A program made the position numbers and the translations under genes. Shown in pieces: positions 10,156 to 19,104 of a DNA stretch of 64,000 nt. This DNA comes from Intestinimonas butyriciproducens (lineage in GTDB: Bacteria; Bacillota; Clostridia; Oscillospirales; Butyricicoccaceae): assembly GCF_016901775.1 (NCBI RefSeq), contig NZ_JACJKW010000002.1, forward strand, positions 62,001 through 126,000. Direction: 5' to 3'. Position 1 is the stretch's first letter. Every line of letters starts with the position of its first letter. The notes under the pieces are model-generated. The model was given only the letters and a program-made list of their open reading frames with translations, did no database searches and had not been told where the DNA came from.

Positions 10156-10207
10156 ATACCCTCTTTTTGAATAGGACAGAAAAAATGAAAAATATTTTAA
10201 AAAAGCG

Positions 10208-10236
10208 TTGACAACAGAGAAAGCCTGTGGTATTAT
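10208..10236 (+). promoter_or_regulatory. Consensus sigma-A promoter for tRNA-Ala
   Basis: TTGACA (10208-10213) and TATTAT (10231-10236) are separated by 17 nt, about 50 nt upstream of the tRNA. This is a near-perfect housekeeping promoter. Confidence 0.85.
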
Positions 10237-10288
10237 AAACAAGCAGTCGAGAGACGGCAAAGAAAAACAAAAGAAAACAACAAAATAT

Positions 10289-10364
<76 letters not shown>

Positions 10365-10374
10365 ACTCGAGAGA

Positions 10375-10416
10375 GTGAAAAAAGACCTGAAACTACGGTT
10401 TCAGGTCTTTTTTCAC
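10375..10416 (+). terminator. Rho-independent terminator after tRNA-Ala
   Basis: The arms GTGAAAAAAGACCTGAAA and TTTCAGGTCTTTTTTCAC are perfect reverse complements around a 6-nt loop, with the T-run within the 3' arm. Confidence 0.9.
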
Positions 10417-10586
10417 TTACAAAAGTGCGAAAATGGTGAATTTCCAGTTTTTCTGGTTTTGCCGGAAAAGTGGAATGAAAGTGGAATCGTATTTTTTCTC
10501 CCGAAACAGGCGTCACAGCTGCGCCCTGTGTGGAATTAAGATTCCACTTTCCGCGGGCCTAAACGCCCGTATGTTTTTTGGGTGGG

Positions 10587-10610
10587 GGCCTGCCGCATAT
10601 GCGGCAGGCC
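10587..10610. repeat. 24-nt perfect palindrome
   Basis: GGCCTGCCGCAT followed by ATGCGGCAGGCC is a perfect 12+12 palindrome with TTTT immediately to the right. It sits in a roughly 257-nt stretch (10417-10673) with no convincing gene, ahead of the convergent end of the 140-residue hypothetical gene. As a zero-loop palindrome it could be a protein-binding site or the core of a hairpin terminator. Confidence 0.6.
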
Positions 10611-10673
10611 TTTTACAAGGCAAGAGAATCGCAGGGCTGCGTAATTCCGGTAGATCACGCAACACATTATGGG

Positions 10674-11096
10674 TTAAGCAACCTGCTTCAGATATGTATC
10701 CAGCGCGTTAGAGAGAGCTTCCGGAAGAGGCATATGGAAAAGATTGACGGCCAGTCCCATGCAGCCAATCTTCGCAACCAAGAGCAACCATTCGGCATGA
10801 TACTTGCCAGCCTCATCGGTCAGATATTCATCGAACTCGTCGAAAAAGTTCAGAACATCTGCCTTGTTGCAGCAGTTTACCACATCAAAAACATACTCTG
10901 CAGCGAAGGAGTCCACATAGTAGTCCTTTGTATTGTCGCAGATACCGGCAGAAGTCACCTCGTTGTACTTCTCCAGGGCCAACTGTACACTCAGTGCCAT
11001 TGCTTCAGCGGATGCGGGAATGGTGTGGGTGCCAATCTGGTTAAATGCCTCAACAGCCAGATTGATTGCTGTATCATCCAGGTTTACATTTTGCAT
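10674..11096 (-). CDS. Hypothetical protein, 140 aa
   Basis: The start MQNVNLDDTAINLAVEAFNQ follows a strong AATTGGAGGAATTTTAA ribosome binding site, so translation is likely. The protein is acidic and predicted mostly alpha-helical, with no signal peptide or membrane segment, and contains a cysteine pair (VVNCCNKADVLNFFDEFDEY). I do not recognise the family. It lies alone between the tRNA-Ala terminator and a long AT-rich non-coding stretch, transcribed towards the tRNA. The AT-richer surroundings fit an acquired patch. Function is unknown. Confidence 0.7.
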   Translation of the reverse strand: MQNVNLDDTAINLAVEAFNQIGTHTIPASAEAMALSVQLALEKYNEVTSAGICDNTKDYYVDSFAAEYVFDVVNCCNKADVLNFFDEFDEYLTDEAGKYHAEWLLLVAKIGCMGLAVNLFHMPLPEALSNALDTYLKQVA

Positions 11097-11851
11097 TTAA
11101 AATTCCTCCAATTTATTATAATATTGATGGTGGGCAGTGGGAACGCTCGCAGAGGCCCACCGATCTCTGCGCATAAAGCGAACACCGGATATTGTTTTCT
11201 ATCTTTGAAATAATGGGTTATTTTTTGAAAAGGGTACAAAAAAAGACAGAACACCCCTAATGTGTTTGCTTTCAAAGCTTTACAATCAGGAGGTTCCGTC
11301 ACTTTATTGCGCCATGGGAGACGCAGTATGAAGTTGCAGAACTTTTTGTTTAAGAGGTTCCGTCTGCTGGCCTGCCGGATAGAATCGCAGTATGAAGCCG
11401 CGGAGCCCCTTTTCATAGTAGGACTTCAGGTAGTCCTTCGTATGCAGACCTATACCAAACAGTGTCAGCACATACGCAGTGAAAATTTTGATGTGAGTTT
11501 CAATTTTGAAATTCACATATCTAAGTAGTATCGGGACTTTAAATTTATTTTTAATTATTTGTTGCCAATTCTCTGGCTTGAATTTATATTATCACATCGA
11601 ACATTTGTTTGTCAACAGGGACTCCTGCCCAAGATATCGACATATATAATAATCTAAAAAGTTCGGAAAACGCCGAATTTCTGGATATCAATAAAAAATG
11701 CAATTTTCTGATATTGACCAACTTTAGGATATAATTTCATGGTATTTGGTGAGAAATAGCCTTTTTTAAGGGGTTTTCCATTTTTGACCCAAAAGTTCTG
11801 ATTTTGACATTTTTCCATTTGCTATCCGTGAGAGCTCTCAAAAAATTTTTT
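11097..11851. other. AT-rich stretch without a convincing gene
   Basis: This interval holds no frame with a credible start. It contains two decayed copies of a short peptide-coding repeat: at 11291 a frame reads RFRHFIAPWETQYEVAELF and at 11355, in a different frame, RFRLLACRIESQYEAAEPLF. It also contains an imperfect inverted repeat at 11490-11521 (GATGTGAGTTTCAA against TTGAAATTCACATATC). The rest is low-complexity A/T sequence. It is best read as eroded DNA. Confidence 0.5.
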
Positions 11852-12298
11852 CTAAAATTTGCAGTTCTCTGCAAGATTCAGCACCCTTTTGCCCTGCCGA
11901 TGGGCCTTCTCCGCATATTGGGCCGCACCTCCCCAGTTGTGGGTGATATAGGTCACCACAAAGTCCGCCTGCTTCAGCATCCAATCGTTGCTTTTGGAGA
12001 TGGCGAACCGGGGCGGCACAGTCTCCAGCCCTTCCGGAAAGATGCTGTCGGAGAAGTCCCAGACCGCCTTCTCGCGCGGCCCCGGCAGCCGTTCCAGCAC
12101 CACGGTGTAGGAGATATGGTGATAGACCTTTGCCAGCTCCCGCAGCACAGAGCGAGCCATGGCATCAAAGGCCCCCTGTTGCCCCGCATAGAACCGATCC
12201 ACACCATGCTGCTCAATCAGCTCCACCACCACCGCCCGCAGCCTCGGTCGAATGGTCTCCGGACAGTCCCGGTGGCCGAAGAAGGTACACACAGCCAC
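11852..12298 (-). CDS. SLOG-like (YpsA/DUF1273-type) Rossmann protein, 148 aa
   Basis: The protein starts at a GTG (12298) behind TTTGGAGGGTGAGCT and opens TFFGHRDCPETI, a GHR motif typical of SLOG-superfamily proteins of the YpsA/DUF1273 kind. A glycine-containing loop (FYAGQQGAFDAMARSVL) and a C-terminal strand/loop (VTYITHNWGGAAQYAEKA) complete the Rossmann-like pattern. SLOG proteins are proposed to bind nucleotides or nucleotide-derived ligands, and several act in bacterial conflict or stress systems. It is divergent from a small XRE regulator across a 131-nt region holding four operator-like repeats, so the regulator probably controls it. A second, amber-interrupted copy lies at 42841-43308. 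The biological role is unknown. Confidence 0.75.
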   Translation of the reverse strand: MAVCTFFGHRDCPETIRPRLRAVVVELIEQHGVDRFYAGQQGAFDAMARSVLRELAKVYHHISYTVVLERLPGPREKAVWDFSDSIFPEGLETVPPRFAISKSNDWMLKQADFVVTYITHNWGGAAQYAEKAHRQGKRVLNLAENCKF

Positions 12299-12316
12299 AG
12301 CTCACCCTCCAAATAT

Positions 12317-12414
12317 GGGATATATCGCAATTATAGCAGAGAAAAAGCAAATTTGCGATATGTCCCATGCGATTTATCGTAATATTGGTTACACTGTTTT
12401 TACGATACATCGCA
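12317..12414. promoter_or_regulatory. Four operator-like sites in the XRE/SLOG divergent region
   Basis: Four related 14-mers occur: GGGATATATCGCAA (12317-12330), TTGCGATATGTCCC (12353-12366), TGCGATTTATCGTA (12368-12381) and TACGATACATCGCA (12401-12414). The second is the reverse complement of the first at 13 of 14 positions, and the third and fourth are near reverse complements of each other. All share the half-site TGCGAT/ATCGCA. They are probable binding sites for the adjacent XRE repressor. Confidence 0.6.
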
Positions 12415-12429
12415 GGGAGGGATGCGAGG

Positions 12430-12672
12430 ATGAACACAAAAGAAGCAGTAGCAAAACGCATTCTCGACTTGTGCGCGGAACATAATATGGCAGTCAACGC
12501 CTTGGCTGGCGTATCGGGCGTTTCACCATCCACAATTTACAGTATGCTGAACGAAAAAAGTCAAAATCCCGGTGTGGTTTCGCTCAAGAAGCTGTGCGAC
12601 GGATTGGACATCAGTATCCGGCAGTTTTTTGACTGCGATCTGTTCGACGACCTGGAGCAAGAAATTAAATAA
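12430..12672 (+). CDS. Small XRE-family HTH regulator, 80 aa
   Basis: The ATG at 12430 follows GGGAGGGATGCGAGG. The protein is almost entirely one Cro/CI helix-turn-helix domain: AKRILDLCAEHNMAVNALAG then VSGVSPSTIYSMLNEKSQNP with recognition helix VSPSTIYSML, followed by SLKKLCDGLDISIRQFF and a short acidic tail. It is divergent from the SLOG-like gene, and the intervening region contains repeated TGCGAT-type half-sites, suggesting autoregulation and control of the SLOG gene. A terminator follows directly. No toxin or antitoxin motif was recognised. Confidence 0.88.
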   Translation: MNTKEAVAKRILDLCAEHNMAVNALAGVSGVSPSTIYSMLNEKSQNPGVVSLKKLCDGLDISIRQFFDCDLFDDLEQEIK

Positions 12673-12715
12673 GCACGGATAACCGCCAAGCAGCGATTGT
12701 CCGTGCTTATTTTTT
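12668..12715. terminator. Terminator between convergent genes
   Basis: The stem AATAAGCACGGATA pairs with TGTCCGTGCTTATT (one wobble) and is followed by TTTTT on the plus strand. It ends the XRE gene and abuts the stop codon of the convergent zinc-ribbon gene. Confidence 0.8.
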
Positions 12716-13379
12716 ACTCGAATCCTTTGAAGTGCGGGTTCTTCTCCAACAAAGAAGTCAGTTTTGCTTTCAGTTCCGGCTCTCCGGAATCATCGCACGT
12801 CTTCAGCAATTCCTCCTGCGGATACCCAACATAGGCGCTTCCGAATACCTGCCGGGCAAAGTTCTCATCCTGCTCCATAGCTTTCAGAATAAACCACAGG
12901 GAAGTGGGGCCGTACCAGACATCGCCCATGAGGTCACACAGCAGATACTCCGCTCTTTCCGGCTCCTGGAGGTGTCCCTGGGTCACATCCAGCACCTTCC
13001 GCCACATCTGTACCGCCAGATCGGGGTTCTTCTCATAGGTGGCTCCAAACAGCCCCTCAGTCCCGAGATCATCAGCTTCAACATAAGAGGCGGCTTCCGG
13101 GAATGTAGCCAGCAGCAGATCCCGGATGGCATCCTCGTTGTCCACAATGTCCCACCCGCGCACCATGGCTTCCAGTTCCTCCGGGGTGAGCTTCTTTGGA
13201 GATTCTTCTTCCGGATCGGTCACTGTCACAGTGACTGTCACCCGGATTGTGTCATCTAATTTCGCTCGTTCCGACGGATGAAGGGATGAGAGGGCTCCAA
13301 AATCGCCGCACCAGCCGCACTCCCACCGGCTGCCCCGAATCATCACCGGACTTCCGCAGTGCGGACAACAAATCGCCAT
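12714..13379 (-). CDS. Zinc-ribbon protein of unknown function, 221 aa
   Basis: The frame is open further upstream, but the ATG at 13379 has an ideal GTCAGGAGGTGGCACT site, so the product starts MAICCPHCGSPVMIRG. Two CxxC knuckles (CPHCG at about 5-9, CGWCG at about 23-27) form an N-terminal zinc ribbon. A VTVTVTV strand and an acidic helical domain follow (EELEAMVRGWDIVDNEDAIR ... LLEKNPHFKGFE). I do not recognise the C-terminal domain, although similar proteins occur beside XRE regulators in clostridial accessory regions. It begins 50 nt after the upstream XRE gene and is very likely co-transcribed with it. Confidence 0.75.
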   Translation of the reverse strand: MAICCPHCGSPVMIRGSRWECGWCGDFGALSSLHPSERAKLDDTIRVTVTVTVTDPEEESPKKLTPEELEAMVRGWDIVDNEDAIRDLLLATFPEAASYVEADDLGTEGLFGATYEKNPDLAVQMWRKVLDVTQGHLQEPERAEYLLCDLMGDVWYGPTSLWFILKAMEQDENFARQVFGSAYVGYPQEELLKTCDDSGEPELKAKLTSLLEKNPHFKGFE

Positions 13380-13429
13380 AGTGCCACCTCCTGACGGTGT
13401 TTCTTGTTGTAATTGTACCGGAACTGGTC

Positions 13430-14131
13430 TTATTTGGCAAGGGTAGCTTGCTCTTCCAGTCGGCTCTGAAACTGTGCTGCCAAAGCGGTGATGTAGGCGC
13501 TGTCCAACATTGGCAGCGTGTCTCCATTCGGCAGATCTTCGGCCTCGATGCCGCCAAGGGCCAGGGCAAGCGCCAATTCCACCTGCATCAGAAGATAGAA
13601 GCAGTCCATTTTCCGCTCCCGGGGCTGCCGCTGAATGGCCTCTAGTGCATCCACCAGGCTGCCTAAAATGTTCCGCATCCGGTTCATGGCCACAATGGAA
13701 TCCGCCGCAGTCCATTTGGAACGGTCTTTCGGGTAGACGGATTGGCGAATGGTGTCCAGCATTTCTTCCAGTTCCCGCTTGTCCAAAGTCATCTGCTCGT
13801 CCTGGGTCAGAGGCATGCCGGCCTTTTCGCTCAGCAGGAAGCCGATAGGCTTCTCTGGGTTTTCCCGGAACAGATAGTAGTCGTGGCCGTCAGCGTCCCG
13901 ATACAGAAAACAGACCCGGTGGAGCAGTTCGTCCTGCTGCATCTCGCTGATCTCGCCGAACAGTTCCGGTTCCAGTCCAAAAAAGTCACTCAATTGCCGC
14001 AAGCGTGCCTCTGGCAGCGGTTCCCGGCGGTTTTCCCATAGGTTGATTGCCTGCCGTGTGATATCGAGCATCTGCGCCAGCTGCCCTTGGCTCAAGTTGC
14101 ACCGCCGCCGGATAAAGGATAGTCCGTTCAT
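13430..14131 (-). CDS. XRE-family regulator with C-terminal helical domain, 233 aa
   Basis: The ATG at 14131 lies behind CAAGGAGGGGATCAC, so upstream codons are excluded. Residues 1-60 form an HTH_3 domain (SFIRRRCNLSQGQLAQMLDI then TRQAINLWENRREPLP). After a short linker the C-terminal half is helical and acidic, with DADGHDYYLFRENPEKPIGF and a leucine/alanine-rich segment (LLMQVELALALALGGIEAED) that is amphipathic rather than clearly transmembrane. It heads a two-gene leftward unit with the zinc-ribbon protein. The ligand or target is unknown. Confidence 0.85.
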   Translation of the reverse strand: MNGLSFIRRRCNLSQGQLAQMLDITRQAINLWENRREPLPEARLRQLSDFFGLEPELFGEISEMQQDELLHRVCFLYRDADGHDYYLFRENPEKPIGFLLSEKAGMPLTQDEQMTLDKRELEEMLDTIRQSVYPKDRSKWTAADSIVAMNRMRNILGSLVDALEAIQRQPRERKMDCFYLLMQVELALALALGGIEAEDLPNGDTLPMLDSAYITALAAQFQSRLEEQATLAK

Positions 14132-14362
14132 GTGATCCCCTCCTTGTTGGTCATTGTACGGGAACTTGACAGCGGGACGCAAGATGAAAGGTAGTCTTTT
14201 TCGGTGTCATATGCCTGTTTGATGATTTCTCAGCATCAACGATATGTCGTGTAGCACGAACCTGCCGCAATTTGCTCCCAAACGGTTGAACTAAATTTTT
14301 ATGGTTATTTCTAATTAGTTTTAACCTTTTCCGCTGCATTTCGCTCGCTATTTTACGCCTTT

Positions 14363-14590
14363 AATTCCACTGTTTCCGAGTACTCCGACGCTGTCTGTGG
14401 TCAAACATGCGTCCTGCGCCGTGACTTTGCCTCACGGGCGGCCAATGTCTGCGGCGCCACCGACCAGGAATTGAACTTTGCGCTGGGACACAAAGTGAAA
14501 AACGGAGAACGGGCAAAGCGGGAATTTTTCGGCGATGACTCCATGGCCGCCTTTGGGAAAAAGCTGGAACGGTTCAACAGAAGTTTAATC
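14363..14590 (+). pseudogene. Probable C-terminal remnant of a tyrosine recombinase
   Basis: An open stretch without its own start reads TCVLRRDFASRAANVCGATD then QELNFALGHKVKNGERAKRE. The LRRDFAS...LGHK pattern resembles box II of tyrosine recombinases (LRHTFAT...LGH). No N-terminal part and no intact catalytic tyrosine region are present, so it is at most a fragment. Its position at the far side of the small-gene patch that follows tRNA-Ala suggests a former integrated element. The identification rests on short motifs. The surrounding 14132-14697 interval otherwise holds no gene. Confidence 0.4.
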
Positions 14591-14697
14591 TTAATTTTAC
14601 GAAAGTGTGATAGATGGAAGGCTTGCCCTTATTTTATTCTGAATACAAAGACAGTGTGTCTGCACAGCCATGAGAATAAGGAGGTATTGTATTAGCA

Positions 14698-17600
14698 ATG
14701 AATTTAGCAAAACTTAAAACCAAAGGAATTTCTGTACTGTTGGTCGCTGCACTTGCTCTGGGCATGGCGCCTTCAGTTTCCGCGACAGACGGAACGTCTT
14801 TGGAAAGCGGATTGCTGACAGAGCCGTTTTTACAGCTGCCGGAAGAAAATTCGGTCCATGTGGTGTGGTTCACCGAAGGGGAGACTGCGCCGGAGACCAA
14901 TGTGGTCAAGCTCTATGAAAACGGCAAGGATCAGCCGGCCACCCGGACAATCGACGCGGAGACCACAAATCTGTCCCGCATCCGCGGCGGCAAGACCAGC
15001 AGCGATAAGGATAAAGCGGAGATTCAGCGCAATATCTGGCGGCATGAGGCGGTTGTAACCGGTCTTCCGCAGTATAACGGCGGAGAGGATGAAAAGGTGC
15101 CGTACAGTGTCGTCAGCGACAAGGCACAGAGCCAGATCTACACCCTGCAGGCCCAGGCCCAGCCGGGCACCCCCATGAAGATCCTGCTGACTTCGGACAT
15201 CCAGACCAAAAATATGTGCGCGGCCAATATCCAGAAGGTGTATGAGACCGTGGGTCAAGTGGACGCCATTTTGGCCAACGGCGACATCATCGACGTGCCG
15301 GACCGGGCCTATGACTGGTTCGACGCGGACAGCTCCTTCTTCCGGGTGATGCAGGGCACCAGCGACCGTGAGATCGGCGAGGAAACCTACACCGGCGCGC
15401 CGCTGCTCCAGAACGCGCCCATGTATGCCTCCATCGGCAACCATGAGGTGATCGGCCGGTACAGCGAAACGGCATCCCTTTCCAGCCAGTTCAACGACCC
15501 GGTGCCCAGGGCATACGCGGAAAAGCTCTATGAACAGCTGAACAATGATGACGACCCGAACAATGACATTTCGGAGGAAGATAAAGAACAGTTCCTTGCG
15601 GACAACTCCTTCAACACCACCACCTGGGAAGAGGTGCTCACCTTGCCGGAGAGCGAGACCGGCGACGAGCGCTACTATGCCGTTTCCATCGGCGACGTCC
15701 GGGTGATCGTGCTGGAGGTGGCCCGGATCTGGCGGGGCAACAGCGTCGGCAGCAAGAGCAAATACTCCGAGAAGCCCGGCGCCGCAGAATCCCAGTACGG
15801 CTTTGGCCAGCACATCTTTGAGCCCATCGGGGAGGACAGCGAGCAGCTGGCCTTCCTGGAAGAGGAGCTCCGGAGCGAGGAATTCCAGAACGCCAAATAT
15901 AAAATGGTCATGTACCACTGGCAGTTCCACTCCCTGGGCGGCAACCAGATCCCCGCCTATACCGACCCGGTGGCGTCTAAGGTTACCGATCCTGTCTCCA
16001 AACAGGAAATGACCATTTACGAATATCCCCTGGCAAACGACTATCTGGCCAATTATGTGGAGCCGCTGCTGGAGGAATACGGCGTGGACTTTGTGTTCAA
16101 CGCCCACTCCCACCTGTGGAACCGCTTCCGGACCGACAGCGGCATGAACATCCTGGAGACCTCCAACAACGGCAATACATACAACGCCTTCCTTGACACC
16201 ATGAGCCGCACCGACGCCTGGCCCAGCGTGTTCAACGGCGGCGAACGCGCCTCCCTGGCGGAGAACTGGGACAAGGACAACTATGTGCTCCAGGGGGATC
16301 CCTATGGCCTGTCCCCCATCGCCCCCACGGTGGCCCAGCTGCCGGACGGCGAGCCCTATCTGATGAGCAATACCATCACCGCCTTCTCGGTGATGGACAC
16401 CGGCACCGGCATGGTGGACAGCTATTATTTCGACACCAGCAATCCGGACAGCAAAGTGGTGCACTTTGACTCCTTTGCCATTTCCGCCCAAGGGGAAGCC
16501 CCCCTGGAGGAGAACAACGTTCTGGAAAAGCTGGCCGGATATTCCACCGGCTATTCCGATCAGGACGGCGGTGTGGCAGAGATCGTTTCCTACAATGCAG
16601 ATAATGAAAAATTCTATGTAGTGAACGGCAAAGAGAAGATGCTGGACATCGTCTCCGTTTCCGGACTGACTGCCAACGGTGAAAATCAGTCCATGACGAT
16701 GGAAAAGCGGATCGATGTAAGCCGGATGATCGAAGGCTTCACTTTCGGCGATATCACAAGCGTTGCGGTGGACACTGCCAATGACCGCATCGCCGTGGCA
16801 GTACAGGCGGCAGACTATCAGGCTCCCGGAGCCATAATGCTCCTGAACTATGACGGCACCTATGCTGCCCATTATGAAGCCGGCGTTCAGCCCGATATGA
16901 TAACCTTCTCACCGGACGGGCGCTATGTGCTGACGGCTAACGAAGGCGAGCCCAGAGAGGGCTATGACAGCGCTGTGGACCCCAAGGGTTCCGTAACTGT
17001 AGTCGACCTGAGTGCCGATGCGCCTTCCGCAAAGAATGTGACATTTGACGCATGGGATGCAAAGCGTGCTGAGCTGATAAAGGCCAATGTGCTTTTGAAG
17101 GCCGATCTGAACCCCTCCGCCGATTTCGAGCCGGAATATATTGCCGTATCTTCCGACAGCTCCAAAGCCTATGTAGCGCTGCAGGAAGCAAATGCCATTG
17201 CTGTGCTGGATCTGGAAAGCGGTGCGTTCACCGGCATCCACAGCCTCGGCTTCAAGGACCACCGTGTGGCGGGCAATGAAATTGACGCGGTGAAGGACAA
17301 GGAGATCAATCTCAAATGGGAGAACCTGATGGGCGTGTATATGCCTGACGGTATCTCGATCTATGAGACAGGCGGCAAGACCTATCTGCTTACTGCCAAC
17401 GAAGGCGATGCCTCCGAATGGGGAAGCTACACCAATATGACCGAAACCAATATCAACGGTGAAACAGTCGAGGTCCTGAATAAGGCAAAGATGGAGGGCC
17501 TGCCCTCGGTCCCCTCTCAGGTGAACTTTATTCTGGGCGGCCGCTCTTTCTCCATATACGAGGTAACGGCTGACGGTCTCCTGCAAGTCTTTGACAGCGG

Positions 17601-18825
17601 CAGCGACTTCGAGAATATAACTGCCGCCGCATATCCCGATTATTTCAATGCTTCCAATAAAAACAACAAACTTGACAGCCGCAGCGACGCCAAAGGGCCT
17701 GAACCCGAAAGCATTGCTGTTGCCAAGGCAGGCGATAAGACCTACGCTTACATCGGTCTGGAACGCATCGGCGGCATTATGCTTTACGATATCACCAACC
17801 CGGCAGATGCTTTCTTCTGTGATTATATTAACTCCAGAGATTTCACGGTAGATTTCCCTGAAAGCGGCACGGATCCGCTGCAGGGCGATGTGTCGGTGGA
17901 AGGGATCTGCGCTGTGCCGGCAGAGCATAGCCCCACAGGCTATCCGCTACTTCTGGCAGCCAATGAGGTGTCGGGTACCGTAGCCGTTTACCAGCAGAAA
18001 GAGGGCTATGTTTCCCCCGAACCTGATTCCGGCAGCTCCGGCAGCTCTGCCACCTATCCTGTGACTGTGGAGGAAAGCAGCAACGGTTCTATCACCCTTA
18101 CGCCCAAGAATGCCCACAGGGGTGATACAGTCACCGTCACGGTTACGCCAGATGACGGATACAAGCTCGATGCGCTTATCGTTACGGACAAGGACGGCAA
18201 TGCTGTGCCGGTGACCGAGAAAAATGGCAAGTACACCTTCCGTATGCCTGCCTCTAAAGTGACGGTTCGGGCATCCTTCGTTGTGGATGCAGCTGCTGTA
18301 AACTTTGTGGATGTCCCTGCGGACGCCTATTATCACGATGCGGTCCTCTGGGCTGTTGAAAAAGGCATTACCAATGGGACCGATACGACGCATTTCAGCC
18401 CGGACTTTTCCTGCACCCGTGCGCAGATGGTGACCTTTTTGTGGCGTGCGTCCGGCAGCCCCGGGCCCAAATCCGATGCCATGCCCTTTACCGACATAAA
18501 GGCGGATAGTTACTACTATGATGCAGTGATCTGGGCAACGGAAAACGGCATCACCAACGGGGCCAGCGACACTACATTCAGTCCCGACGACATTTGCACC
18601 CGCGCACAGATGGTCAGCTTCTTGTACCGCATGGCCGACAGTCCTGAAGTCAGCGGCAGCACGACTTTCACCGATGTGGCAGCTGACGCCTATTATGCAG
18701 AGGCAGTCGAATGGGCGAAAATGAACAACATCACCAACGGCACAGGCGGCGGCTTGTTTGGCCCCGACTACGACTGCACCAGAGCGCAGATCGTCACTTT
18801 TCTCTGGCGCGCTCTTGCGGAATAA
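14698..18825 (+). CDS. SLH-anchored metallophosphatase / choice-of-anchor I propeller protein, 1375 aa
   Basis: A signal peptide (LLVAALALGMAPSVSA, cleavage near residue 29) precedes a calcineurin-like phosphoesterase domain with its metal-ligand motifs in order: SDIQ (about 166), NGDIID (about 193), GNHE (about 247), YHWQFHS (about 405) and FNAHSH (about 466). Residues about 608-1105 resemble the choice-of-anchor I beta-propeller domain (LEKLAGYSTGYSDQDGGVAE ... ITNPADAFFCDYI). A beta repeat domain (about 1119-1197: YPVTVEESSNGSITLTPKNA) and three SLH repeats (about 1200-1375, e.g. FVDVPADAYYHDAV) follow. SLH repeats bind secondary wall polymers, so the enzyme is displayed on the cell surface, probably hydrolysing extracellular phosphate esters or nucleotides. 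GGAGG lies 12 nt ahead of the ATG, slightly far. Confidence 0.85.
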   Translation: MNLAKLKTKGISVLLVAALALGMAPSVSATDGTSLESGLLTEPFLQLPEENSVHVVWFTEGETAPETNVVKLYENGKDQPATRTIDAETTNLSRIRGGKTSSDKDKAEIQRNIWRHEAVVTGLPQYNGGEDEKVPYSVVSDKAQSQIYTLQAQAQPGTPMKILLTSDIQTKNMCAANIQKVYETVGQVDAILANGDIIDVPDRAYDWFDADSSFFRVMQGTSDREIGEETYTGAPLLQNAPMYASIGNHEVIGRYSETASLSSQFNDPVPRAYAEKLYEQLNNDDDPNNDISEEDKEQFLADNSFNTTTWEEVLTLPESETGDERYYAVSIGDVRVIVLEVARIWRGNSVGSKSKYSEKPGAAESQYGFGQHIFEPIGEDSEQLAFLEEELRSEEFQNAKYKMVMYHWQFHSLGGNQIPAYTDPVASKVTDPVSKQEMTIYEYPLANDYLANYVEPLLEEYGVDFVFNAHSHLWNRFRTDSGMNILETSNNGNTYNAFLDTMSRTDAWPSVFNGGERASLAENWDKDNYVLQGDPYGLSPIAPTVAQLPDGEPYLMSNTITAFSVMDTGTGMVDSYYFDTSNPDSKVVHFDSFAISAQGEAPLEENNVLEKLAGYSTGYSDQDGGVAEIVSYNADNEKFYVVNGKEKMLDIVSVSGLTANGENQSMTMEKRIDVSRMIEGFTFGDITSVAVDTANDRIAVAVQAADYQAPGAIMLLNYDGTYAAHYEAGVQPDMITFSPDGRYVLTANEGEPREGYDSAVDPKGSVTVVDLSADAPSAKNVTFDAWDAKRAELIKANVLLKADLNPSADFEPEYIAVSSDSSKAYVALQEANAIAVLDLESGAFTGIHSLGFKDHRVAGNEIDAVKDKEINLKWENLMGVYMPDGISIYETGGKTYLLTANEGDASEWGSYTNMTETNINGETVEVLNKAKMEGLPSVPSQVNFILGGRSFSIYEVTADGLLQVFDSGSDFENITAAAYPDYFNASNKNNKLDSRSDAKGPEPESIAVAKAGDKTYAYIGLERIGGIMLYDITNPADAFFCDYINSRDFTVDFPESGTDPLQGDVSVEGICAVPAEHSPTGYPLLLAANEVSGTVAVYQQKEGYVSPEPDSGSSGSSATYPVTVEESSNGSITLTPKNAHRGDTVTVTVTPDDGYKLDALIVTDKDGNAVPVTEKNGKYTFRMPASKVTVRASFVVDAAAVNFVDVPADAYYHDAVLWAVEKGITNGTDTTHFSPDFSCTRAQMVTFLWRASGSPGPKSDAMPFTDIKADSYYYDAVIWATENGITNGASDTTFSPDDICTRAQMVSFLYRMADSPEVSGSTTFTDVAADAYYAEAVEWAKMNNITNGTGGGLFGPDYDCTRAQIVTFLWRALAE

Positions 18826-18866
18826 CAATGTTCGCGCGTATGGATGTATACTGATTTTTAAATAAT

Positions 18867-18917
18867 GAAGCGGCACAGCAGATGAGCATCTCGCTCGGTT
18901 GCTGTGCTGCTTCTTTT
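18867..18917 (+). terminator. Terminator after the metallophosphatase-SLH gene
   Basis: GAAGCGGCACAGCA pairs with TGCTGTGCTGCTTC (one mismatch) and is followed by TTTT. The following 18918-19104 holds no supported gene. Confidence 0.7.
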
Positions 18918-19104
18918 GCCCTGTATCGGACATGAAAATAACGTACAACTCCTGAAAGGGCAGAACAGAGAGACCCCTGCGGCGGAAATAAAAGTCGCCG
19001 GGGAGATGAAGGAAGATCAAGGAAGGAAAAAAGATATGCCCAAAGCGGCCGGCGGGCAGAGAGCACCGGTTGGATGGGAAAATATATAGACAAGGGATAA
19101 TTTA

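Noticed and set aside
10433-10711. 92-codon plus-strand frame after tRNA-Ala
   Set aside because: No ribosome binding site, crosses a perfect palindrome and shows no protein-like pattern.
11262-11528. 88-codon plus-strand frame in AT-rich DNA
   Set aside because: Start lacks a ribosome binding site and the frame mixes two decayed repeat units that are out of phase.
18904-19089. 61-codon frame after the metallophosphatase terminator
   Set aside because: Starts inside the terminator arm and has no recognisable features.
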